Below, in pieces: positions 35,373 through 44,932 of a stretch of DNA of 64,000 nucleotides. The stretch covers positions 62,001 to 126,000 of the forward strand of contig JFHB01000049.1 of NCBI GenBank assembly GCA_000729835.1, in the 5' to 3' direction. The DNA is from Atkinsonella hypoxylon. Taxonomy: Eukaryota > Ascomycota > Sordariomycetes > Hypocreales > Clavicipitaceae. Made by a program: the position numbers and the translations under genes. The notes under the pieces were generated by a model. The model saw only the letters and a program-made list of their open reading frames with translations, made no database searches and had not been told where the DNA came from. Numbering within the stretch: position 1 is the first letter of the stretch; each line of letters begins with the position of its first letter.

Positions 35373-36470
35373 ATGGAATCCTCCTTCCAACAGACCAAAC
35401 CGCTAGTATCATCATGGACCTCCACGCCCGTCCCCTCCCTCGCCCTCTCAGCAGCAGGCCTCCTCGTCCTCGCGGACCTCAACACCGTCGCCAACCGAAC
35501 CGTCATAACCGGCGGCTCCTCCTGGCTGGACGCGCTCGTCCTCGCCCCCGGCCTACACTACCAACAGGCCGCCGACGCGCTCGACCACGAACTCCAGCCC
35601 AGCCTCTCCGCCATCCAGCAGAGCGCTCCGCAAACCACCGAATCAACGCGGTACGCCATCATCAACGCCCCCATGGCCCAATACATCCACCGCCTAAGAC
35701 ACCAAGCCGGCGCCGCAAAAGCCGTCCTCCACGTCGGCGTCACGCGCAACCCCTCGCAGATAGCCCATCTCAGGCGCGTCCTCAGCGGAAAGCCCAGGCC
35801 TGCGAAACTCGAAATCGACTGGCTTTCGCACGTCTTCTATCTCGCTTCGCCGATACTGACCGTCACAGCAGGGACGCTGATGGTCCTGCTGGCAGACTGG
35901 TGGGGGCTCGCCTTCATCGCCGCCCTGATGACGTCCCGGATCCTCAACATCTGGAGCATCAAGCAGCGGGGGGCGGCGCGTGCCGAGATCCTTCCTGTGG
36001 CGCCGGAGCAAGAGGGCGAGTACGCGGTCGACGTGCGCGGGACGCGCATCGTGCTGCGCGGGCTGAGGTCGGACATTTGCGCTGTGACGACGCAGCTGTG
36101 GTTGCGGCGGCAGAGCATCGCCGAGAGCTACCTTGAGGCTGCGGCCAAGTTGATCGTGTATCTTGTCGCGGCGCTTAGTGGCAATCAGACGCAGGCTGGG
36201 GCGATGGTCCTGATGGCGCTTTTGTTGACGAGCGCGGGCTTGCTGGCTTTGAGTAATGCTCATGCGAGGGGGTTGCAGATGCATGGGCGGATGGCGAGGC
36301 TGCAGAGTGCGGCTGAGGCGGTTGCCAGGGCCGAGGCCGAGGCACGGGGGGATCGCGCTGGGGAGAGGGAGAAGGGCTGCGTGGGAGGCGAGTTGTTTGA
36401 GGACCTGGAGATGGGGAAGTCGGTTGCTGGAGAGTCGGAGCGAGGAGTTGTGCTTGCTGTTCGTGGTTAA
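35373..36470 (+). CDS. Fungal multi-pass membrane protein of unknown function
   Basis: A single-exon, GC-rich frame of 365 residues. Hydrophobic segments lie at about 23-40, 160-188 (SPILTVTAGTLMVLLADWWG) and 255-295, with a possible extra one at 181-198. Between the helices are soluble stretches such as the Ala/Gln-rich ADALDHELQPSLSAIQQSAP and TRIVLRGLRSDICAVTTQLW. The C-terminal 60 residues are Ala/Arg/Glu-rich and probably cytosolic and helical. I recognise the general layout from uncharacterised Pezizomycotina proteins, with no transport or enzyme motif. Codon use is more GC-rich than in the neighbouring genes. Confidence 0.8.
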   Translation: MESSFQQTKPLVSSWTSTPVPSLALSAAGLLVLADLNTVANRTVITGGSSWLDALVLAPGLHYQQAADALDHELQPSLSAIQQSAPQTTESTRYAIINAPMAQYIHRLRHQAGAAKAVLHVGVTRNPSQIAHLRRVLSGKPRPAKLEIDWLSHVFYLASPILTVTAGTLMVLLADWWGLAFIAALMTSRILNIWSIKQRGAARAEILPVAPEQEGEYAVDVRGTRIVLRGLRSDICAVTTQLWLRRQSIAESYLEAAAKLIVYLVAALSGNQTQAGAMVLMALLLTSAGLLALSNAHARGLQMHGRMARLQSAAEAVARAEAEARGDRAGEREKGCVGGELFEDLEMGKSVAGESERGVVLAVRG

Positions 36471-36910
36471 ACAGAGGGACATGCATTAGCTGTACAAAAG
36501 TCATGCAAGGCATACGCGGAATGGACCATCCAACACGGTCCGGCATTGACAAAATGGCCTATTGTACAATATACATAGCGAATACTGGTAGAACTGCATT
36601 CTATTCCTGCCGTCATGTTCGCCGTGGGAAACGTAGCCTGACCTCATGCCAAGTCACTCCTATATTTCAACACCTCAGTATGAGCCGATGAAAAGGAAAA
36701 AAAAAAAAAAAAAAAGAAGAGAAGATAGAAAAGAAAGGAGAGAAGAAGAAAAGACAGATTCCCTTTGAAAACAAAACAAAAAGAAATGCACAACGCCTGG
36801 ATGTAAAGTCAACACAAGCTCCCTACTTGCTGCCCATGACAAATTTCGCACCCCGTGCCCACGCGCCGCATCGCCATGTCATAATGAATTTCCGTCAGCC
36901 ACCGTACGTT
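36471..36910. other. Convergent 3' region with an A/G-rich tract
   Basis: Between two convergent genes. A long purine tract, including a run of 19 A, spans about 36689-36790. No gene. Confidence 0.6.
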
Positions 36911-39590
36911 CTACGCATCGGCAGGCCGGTCTTCCTTTTTTTTTTCTGCTTCTCTACCTTGATTCACGGCAGAGAGATCGGCAACTGAAGGCAGAATGGG
37001 AGGTAGGATAGGCGCTAGAACAGGTGGCAGCGCTGGCGCTGCAGTAGGGCCTGGGGCCTCATCAATTGTCGACGGCGCTTCCTCAGCCAGATGAGGTGGG
37101 GCTGGCATTGCTACCGATGCCAAGGCTGACTCTGGCTCCAAGCTTAATCTGATTTCCTCTGCCACTTTCTGTGCGGATTCCTCCTGCGGTACGTCCTTTG
37201 CTTCTTCTTCCGGCTCTGGTCTTGGACCGTCGACAATGTTCTTCGACTCCTCCTGAGTCATCGCATGTGCAGGCTCTTTAGCTATACTCTCGGGCTGAAC
37301 ATCTTCGTGAGTCTCGGGCTCTTTCATCGCCACATCCTCAGCCCGAAAAGCTACTTTAGCCGAAGTCACCGGCCCTGGATCATCTGCTGGATGTGTTTCT
37401 GTTGAAGTCGCTTCTTTTGGATCACCCGAGGGCACATCTCCGAAAGGTCGTGGTGAGGTCCTACCCTCTGGTAGTAGAGAGACATCTCCAGCAATTACTG
37501 GGACTTGGGAAGGTCCAGATTCTTGCTTTAGCTCTTCCTGTACTCTCAGCGCCTCAGTTTCCGCGGTCATGGCACCGTCACTCATAGATTCTCCGGCTGG
37601 AGGTGTGTTTTGCTTGGCTGGAACAGGAGAGGCAACCTTTAGAGGTGAAGGCTCTCTCGGAGGATCGACCGGCGGTTCAGCTGATGCTATTGCAGAGTCT
37701 TTTGCTTCTTCAGCTGACGCAGTGCCGACTTCGGACGGAGCGCCTGATTCCGTGAGTGGGAAGCGCACCGATGCTGAGTCCTCGGGTTTGATCGTGTCTT
37801 CTGTCATGACTGAATCGTGCGCGTGTAGAGGCCGTCGCTCGGGAACCATGCTAGAGTCGATGATATGGTCATCTCTGCTCTTGTCACCAAAATCTGAACC
37901 CCTGTCAGGCCCGTAGTCTGTTTTAGGGCTTGAGATATTGCCAACTTGCTCCGGAGGTGGTGGTAACAGAGTCTCCTCTCTGGAGGATACATCTGGGAAT
38001 GACTTCTCAGACGAAGGGGCTTTCATCAAAGTGTCGCTTTGCGATATGTCTCTGGCAACTTCATCAGCCTTGGCTATTTGTTCATTATACGCTTCAGCCA
38101 TTGCGACGTCTACGTCTAACTTCGAAGGACCTTCCACACCAGCGATAGCAGATAGCGGCTCAGGGACCAAAAATCCTGTCTTGGGGGGTCCATTATCGGT
38201 AACACCACTGGGTACTGGCGCTAATGCTGACAGGGCTACCGGAACATCTGTGGGAGCCGGAGCAACATCTACAGCATTCAAGTTGGTTAGTATCGCGGGT
38301 GATGCCTGCGTCTCCGTCGGTGACTGCGACTGCAGCATGACATTCTTCAGCGGACTACCCTCGTTCTTGGGCGAATTTGTGGCAAGGCTCGCCAGGGGAG
38401 GCGCCAGTGTGAAAAGGTTCGGAGGCGTTACGTCGCTGTGGTTTATATTACCGCCCACTTCGTCGACAACTGGCTTGCTCTGGGTTGGGAGTTGCGCTTC
38501 TTCTCCAGCATCTGTGAATTCCTCATCCTTGATCTTGGAATCGCCTGCTTCGTCGGACTGCTGATCACCCTCCCCTTGTTCATCGTCATCACCATCGTCG
38601 CCCTCGTCACCGTCCTCTTCATCGTCGTCATCGTCACCGTCCGCCATTTCTCTGTCTGGATTGGGTGTTCCTGTACCCTCGACCGATGTGCCCTACGGAG
38701 ATCCAGATCAGATTTGCTCACGTAAGACTTGATGAGCATGAGACGCACATTTTGTCCCTGGCCTTGAAATTCAACGGATTTTGCGCCATCGGGAGCTGCA
38801 GCAATACCGCCCGCAAGACCCTCGCCCGGCAAAGGGTTTTTCATCTTCTTCTTTCCACGTCCAGGTCCAGCCTTGGACTTCCTCTTCGGTGGTGGTGGGC
38901 GCCGTCTCAGAAGAGGTGCAGGAGCAACGAACCCATCCGCAGCAGCACCTGGGGCAGCTTCCACGCGTGTTGATATGATCTCGCCAACAACCTGTTGACC
39001 ATCTGCTAGCGTCACTTCTTCTGTATATGGATTTCCAGCGGCATCAATTCTTCGCACAGTAGCTCTTGTAACCGTCGGGACAGTTGTCTTCTCTTCAATA
39101 GTCCTGCTCGCGATGGTCACGGTACCCTTTCGTCGCTTTGCCAGGTGAGAGACTTCAGACGCTTCGCTATTGCGAGGAATCTGCTTCCACAGCTTGATTG
39201 AAAACCCCTGAACAATATTATCCTCATCCTTCTTTTCTGTCTTCTCCGCTGTCTGGGCACTCTCGACGTCCACCTCTTCCTCTTCAGCTGGAGCAGGTCG
39301 CTTGTACAATCGACCTGATCGGGCAGCGTGCAGGAGCTCTTGACTATGAGGGGCCAATAATCCAGAGTCCTTTGGCATACCATGTATAAGCTCGATCGAC
39401 CAGATGTCGTTCTGTTGAAGCTGTTCCTGCGTTTGCAGGGGCGCAACGTTTACCCAGTCTTGTCGCCATTGTCGTACCGGCAGACCTGTTCTAACTGTGA
39501 GTAAGTGAAGTCCGATGAAAATCAATGTGAGACTCGCCAACCTTCGAAATAATCATGCTCGGCGTAACCACTACGATTGGCTCGTCTTGT
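36911..39590 (-). CDS. Acidic, probably nuclear protein of unknown function (5' end incomplete)
   Basis: Exons in transcript order: 39590-39542, 39494-38749 and 38692-36911. The first visible exon begins at a TGATAG acceptor in phase 0, so an initiating exon lies upstream; ATG 39667 (MAPG) is a candidate. About 858 residues are visible. The N-terminal part is compact: SGYAEHDYFE, LPVRQWRQDWVNVAPL, DIWSIELIHGMPKDSGLLAP and RSGRLYKRP. It is followed by two basic nuclear-type stretches (LAKRRKG; RRRPPPPKRKSKAGPGRGKK). The last 600 residues are disordered: a run of Asp/Glu (GDDDDDEEDGDEGDDGDDDE), then a Pro/Glu/Ala/Ser-rich tail ending near KKKEDRPADA. The motifs suggest a chromatin-associated protein, but I cannot name the family. 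The 38693-38748 intron uses GTGCGT; a GTGAGC donor at 38721 would also keep frame but leave only 29 nt. Confidence 0.75.
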
Positions 39591-40378
39591 CTATCAGAAG
39601 AAAAGGTCTAGTCAGCTAGGGTCGTTTAGTAGGAGACGCAGTACGTGGTACCAACACCTGGAGCCATTGCGCATCAGCACAGAGTGCCTCATAGAGACCC
39701 GTATAGAGACGCTTTCTATTGAAATCTGTGTGCGAGACCGCAGATATATCCTCCGGCACGCAATGCTTTCAACGAGATTGCCATGCGTTGACTCTAGGAC
39801 ACGTCTGATGAGGGTTTGTTCGTCCAAAATGAGGCCGGTGGACCGCGACGAAAACCGGTCGCGAAGCTAGGGATTGCTTACGTAATCACATATAATTGGC
39901 CCACCAGCTGCATGCAGTGAGAACAGACTCCAATTATTACCCAGCATTTAGAGTATCATCAAAATTCGACTGCTCTCTGTCGGAGTGGACGCATCTAGGG
40001 CAGCACAAGTCCAATATTAGTTGATCTAACATCCTCGACAGTTGGCCTTCGTCGCCATCAAGCAAGTCTGTCTGCAGCATGTTTCGCTGAGATATCTTCG
40101 CTTAGTTGTAGGGTTGTATCAGTTGAAGAGTGAGATGCGCTTTTATTTCATCAAGTCTAATAGCCCAGATAAATTCGATTTGCTCCGGCTCAGTGTTGAG
40201 CGATTTGCCCAGCCCAAGACATCCTTTTGTAAATGTACATCGACAATCCGTCCTACAATACAATACTTCATTAACTCCTAGCAGCAGCTGAACCATGCTG
40301 CAATTAGTTCCAACTGCATATATATTTATCAGCAATAATGTTTCAACGAGCAGGGGATTCTGACGATTGCGTTGGAGC
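39591..40378. other. Intergenic region, probable promoter and first exon of the acidic-protein gene
   Basis: Lies between ISD11 and the acidic protein, both on the minus strand. A candidate start ATG for the downstream gene is at 39667. No other gene seen. Confidence 0.45.
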
Positions 40379-41052
40379 TTACCCCTGATCTTTTTGCCTG
40401 ACCACTTCACCATCCTTGGAGTTATCTCTACCCTATGGCCGAGTCAGTTTTTTATGCCGCATTCAAGGTTGTTTTCGAGCGTTGATTTGTAGCATACCGA
40501 TATGCCCCCTTCAACGACTAATCTGTCCATGGTATAGAATTGACCGATAATCGTTTGGCGCTGCACAGACCATGTATTTGGTCAGCTTTCGTTTGCTCTA
40601 GCGTCCGAGCCAGGGAAAACCATCAGGGGCATTGCCCGCGTACCTTCAAGACTTGGAGCTCTTTCAGTCCCTTCTGGACAAGTTCCTGGATCTGGCGCGG
40701 ATCTTGCACCGACTTGTTCTCTCGAAATGCGTCTCGGGTTCGTCGTTTGGCGTATTCTCTGAAATTGTAGGCTGTAAATTGCTCGCCCTGCCGCAATAAT
40801 TGGCGATACTACGCATATGATACCGTCAGCCTCATCGTCTTTTTTTAAACATGGACTCCTCTAGACAATGGCGTGCACCCTTCCGTAGCAACAGATGCAC
40901 ACCTGCAAGCATCGCAGCCGTCCGCCACAGGCAGCCATGGGATTTTTCCCACCCGCAGACCGACTATGCAGGATCAGTTAAAGGTTTGCGACACGTACCA
41001 GCGATCGGACTTGTTTAGGCATGTCGCCTTTCAGAGTTCCAGCAAGCGACAT
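40379..41052 (-). CDS. ISD11: ISD11-type LYR protein (iron-sulfur cluster assembly)
   Basis: Four exons in transcript order, 41052-40999, 40808-40644, 40560-40498 and 40432-40379, encode 111 residues. ISD11 stabilises the mitochondrial cysteine desulfurase Nfs1 and binds acyl-carrier protein through its LYR helix. The chain shows the LYR motif in VRSLYRQLLRQG near 16-27, the family signature FTAYNFREYAKRRTRDAFRE near 29-48, then ELQVLKRQTIIGQFYTMDRL, which matches the LKRQ..I.Q.Y..DRLVVE block of yeast Isd11, and a short hydrophilic tail ending VVRQKDQG. The intron phases all fit. The first intron (190 nt) splits the motif between Leu and Tyr. I saw no separate mitochondrial presequence, normal for this family. 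Confidence 0.93.
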
Positions 41053-41641
41053 CGTGGGATGCGATGGCGTTGGGAGATGAGGGAAGTTGGAGAAGCTCAG
41101 CCAAAAGTGTTGGCGCGGCTGACGTGAAATGACATTTACCTTCTCTCTGTAGGGAATACGCTTGGATCGGGTGGGGAATTGTCCGAGCCCGTTTATCACC
41201 ATCCAAAGTCCGCCAAGCTATTAATTAATATTACGGTATCGCTGACATTTGTCGCCACTCGCTGTACTCCACTACCCATGAACTGCGAGTGACATATTTA
41301 TATTTTAACAACGACATTCTTGAACAATCTTTTTGATGGAAGTCGTGGGACATCCGAAGTATTCGATGCAGCACGATTGAATTTGCATCTTCAACATATT
41401 CTAGTGCATATCTATAAGCTTCAGTCTCTACATACCTAGGTAGTGGGTGTGCGTCGTGATGTAGACCTACGCTCCGCGTTCGCTTCAGTAAGCGCTATCA
41501 AATGGCGGTGGCATACATTGTTACATCCAACTATCTCCCTGCTTGCTTCGCTCTGCATTAATGATGCAAAACTCAGGCAACGCTCCGCTTTCTTGATATT
41601 TTCCTGCCTGTTCGCCCACTCAATGATCACGGTCGATTTCT

Positions 41642-43127
41642 TCAATTATTATGGTGTATGGAGGAAGATGTAGATGTTGGCATCTTCTCTATGGCATGGC
41701 CAAAAAGGTGGCTGTCGGCTGCTAGAACTCTTTTCCAATTGTTTGCAATCCGGATGGTCCACGCTTTTCTAGATTCACGATATTGCAAAGTGGCCTTCTG
41801 AATTTCACTTTTGCCCCTCAATCTCCTTTCGCAAGCTAGATTCTCCAATGTCATCCCGTTGAGAGTGGGCGAATGAAGATAGAGCAGTTTCAACGACATC
41901 AGCAGGCAGTCCTATCGATTTCATACCTCGACTAAACCGTGTTAAACCATTCAAATCCCCTTCTAGCTGAGTAGTGATAGAATAATGTCGTTGGCTCTGG
42001 TTCGGCTTAGTTATGTTGATAGTCTTGCATAGCTTTGCGGATGGCAGCAAAGGTACATGCACAAGATTCGTCACAGATGCGTTGAGATTGGCGAGTTCTG
42101 TTGGGTGTGAGTTATCTAGGAGGTTCCAGCGCTGGATTTTGCCATTTGTGTGGCCAGTCAATATCGAGGTACCGTCGTAGCTTACGGACATACATGTTGC
42201 AGGCCCATCTTCGTCATCAGCCACACCTAATGGAGCATTCACTTGAACAACAATTGAACCAAGTTCCACGCTTCGAGAGCCGATGATGGGTTTGTCTCCA
42301 AAAAACTCGACAAGATACAACCCTCTGTCCTCGGCACATACGAACAGAGCCCGAGATGACAGGTCAAGTGAGGCACAGAGAGGAGCTGACGGTAAAAGCA
42401 GCGTTCTCAGCACTTGTCCAGAATGGTAGTTCCATAAAATGCAGGTCTTGTCCGTGCTGGCCGATACACAGAGACTCGTCTCAGGATTGGTACTCGGACC
42501 AACGAGGAGATCCGTGATGGGGCCTCGATGGTTGGATAAAGTCAAATCAGGTTCTTGCCCTGTGTCAAGACCAAATTCAAGAAGGCGTGCTAAAGACCAC
42601 ACATGAATATTGGAGTCTTCAGAGGCTGATAAGATATGGAAGGGGGTCACTGCAAGACAGGTAATGGATTGCACATGGCAGGGTGGTGTGATGACTTGTC
42701 GGCCTGTGCATATCTGTTTGTCCTGAGTTAGGCATGGCTGATCAAGGATTGCTTTCAGTATCGTCAAAAAGGAGTAACGGCGTAAGCTCACCTCCCACAA
42801 AATTAGGCGCCCTTCCAAAGAACCCAGGACGAGGACATCCCCCGCGAGGGCTAGACTGCGAATGCGTTCTGGAAAAGCAACTAGGGCCTCTTGGTTGCCG
42901 CGTAGGCGAGAATAGACATGTACATGAGCCTTTTGGTCCTGTGCTGCAAAGATGTGGGTATCGCTGACAGCCAGGCAGTGAGGTGGCACCGAACTTTTCT
43001 TGAAGGTTGACTTGACGGCCCATGAAGGTGTTAGGGAATGGCGATATATGCCTATTTCTTTAGAAACTGATGTGTTGGAGGCGATCGGCGGACCGCATAT
43101 GGAAGAGAAGACTTCCTCGAGGAGCAT
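41642..43127 (-). CDS. IPI3: IPI3/WDR18-like WD-repeat protein, C-terminal frame disrupted
   Basis: Exon 1, 43127-42792, and exon 2, 42713 to the TGA at 41805-41807, encode 414 residues after splicing WE to ICTGRQV. Ipi3 with Rix1 and Ipi1 forms the complex that matures the 60S pre-ribosome in the nucleus. Seen: SICGPPIASNTS at the N-terminus, the KAHVHVYSRLRGNQEALVAF blade, VQSITCLAVTPFHILSASED, SVSASTDKTCILWNYHSGQV, SYDGTSILTGHTNGKIQRWN and the post-propeller ITTQLEGDLNGLTRFSRGMK. Reading stops at LRKEIEGQK, but the next frame continues without a break to 41642 with a coiled-coil-like tail (EIQKATLQYRESRKAW). Relatives have such a helical tail after the same point, so a one-base frameshift (real or a sequence error near 41806) is likely. 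An alternative intron from GTATGA near 41925 to CTAG near 41837 would also reach this frame but would delete conserved residues. Confidence 0.88.
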
Positions 43128-44647
43128 ATTGAGCCAATCAAGGGCTGAAGGAGTTGTTTTGGCCGGGAAACCTTGTGGTTGTATGTTTTTGCACGTTCAG
43201 GCTGCACCCAAAAAAATGTCGAGACAAAAATAGTTAAAACTGGATACGGGCGAGTGACTTGAGCTGCCACTGAGTATAGCAGCCTAGGCAAAGCCAATGG
43301 AAAGTTGCAGACTGATCCCATGCTACTAGCGAGCCCCACAGCAGACAGCCAACCAGCCAGCCAAACCAGCCCAGGACAAGGGAGGAAGGTGCGCCCCCGG
43401 ATCGCCGTTGGCTTCGTCAATCTGATGATCAAGTGTGTGTGGCTTGCTATTTTCCCTTCTGCCACATCTCTCCCCGCAGCCAGCAATTCTTTCGCCAAAG
43501 TCGATCGGTTTCTCTCTATCAGTCTGTCTCCTGGCTGCCATCAGTCTTTCTAGGGTCTTGTTTGCTGCAATCTCTGGCCATGTACTTGCTTTTTTCCTTT
43601 GAACCAGGGAGCAAGCTTTGCTGCTCCCTTGCGTCTGCTCACCTCTACAAGATGCACCATAACGGCAAATGCTAGCGAGTCGCGACTCTCTCTCAGGTGC
43701 GGCCTGCAACGACGAAGGCTCCCTCGCTTTGATGCAACAATGAACTCGGCCCGAGTGCAACTACATTGTCTTTTTTTTTCGATTTTGAGTATCTGGAGGA
43801 GAATCAAGTTGACCAGACGGCACGGCAACTGTTTTTCAAACGCCAATAGCTAGCTTGAAATTGCACAGCTAGCCCTACTCTTAAAAGCTCGACTCAAGAA
43901 TCGAAGGGCCAGAGTGCTACGGATTTCATGGCAATCCATTTCATTGTTAGAGACAAAACAAGCTTGGCCGAGGCAACAACACAAGCAATTAATTAATTGT
44001 CTGCTGCTTACGGCCAGGACGTCCCATGGACCGGCCATGTTCGTGCCAGGGACAGTGATAGCATGGCTGTCCCGTCATCCGTGCCACAGACTTCCGGCTC
44101 ACCAGATTCAATCGCTTGCCTATCCGACGCGCATTTATGGCTCGTTTCATTAAACGTCATAACCTCGATACGCACATCAAATGACAGGCACACTCTTTCC
44201 TTCCAGACGTGTAACGACTGGCAGCCCTAGCTGGCATCGCGTCCGCCGTGGAGACTCGCTTTCGTGGCTGTATGGCCGTGCATGATGTCAAGACTCACGC
44301 AGTCTATCGTCACATCTTCGTAGCACAGCATGAGGAGTTCTGCCAATGCAAAGCTTTGACCCGAAGGCCAAAAGGTTCTCTTTTCCTAGACAGACAGACT
44401 GTACTCAACATCTGCATCCCTGGTCCCTAACTGCATGAGCCAAGGGGCGCCTAGTGCCGCCTCTCGTGGCAAGGAGCTGTCGTTTTTCTTTTTGCACCTT
44501 GTGCCCACTATCGCAGTTTTGCTTCTTTGCATCCATTAGTTTCAGCCAACAGCAACTTCCCCCAAATGTGTCTTCTGCCCTGCTTTACGACACCACATGA
44601 CAGCTATAATGCTACCATGGCCCCTCATTTGAGAAACAAACGTCATC
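43128..44647. other. Divergent promoter region
   Basis: 1.5 kb between IPI3 and the next plus-strand gene. Pyrimidine-rich tracts near 43440-43640 and 43769-43780 could be promoter or leader sequence. No gene seen. Confidence 0.45.
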
Positions 44648-44932
44648 GTGACCGTTTTTGATTGCCATGGCCATCTTGTCTCGCTATTCTTTGATTCAAG
44701 GACCCGGTTCTGCGACATTCAGAACCCAGGGCAATTTAAGGGAGCCCTTCATCATTTTTCCCCCTTGTCCTCCCTGTGCAGAATCTGTTTGAAGTGCATT
44801 AATTTGGACGTCACCAGCCTGCGTGCGATCTACAGTCCACAATCCTGGGCCGTGGCAAGCCTGACTGATATAACAATTCAACACCTCCCACATTATCAGT
44901 GGTCTGAGCTGCTCCCAGGCCTTGCCTCTTCC

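Noticed and set aside
35414..36482. Long overlapping frames (240 and 262 residues) on both strands within the GC-rich membrane-protein gene
   Set aside because: High GC content keeps alternative frames open. Their composition is Arg/Pro/His-rich, without domains, whereas the main frame has coherent membrane helices.
42742..43023. Second minus-strand frame inside IPI3
   Set aside because: A shadow frame; the WD-repeat frame on the same strand is clearly coding.
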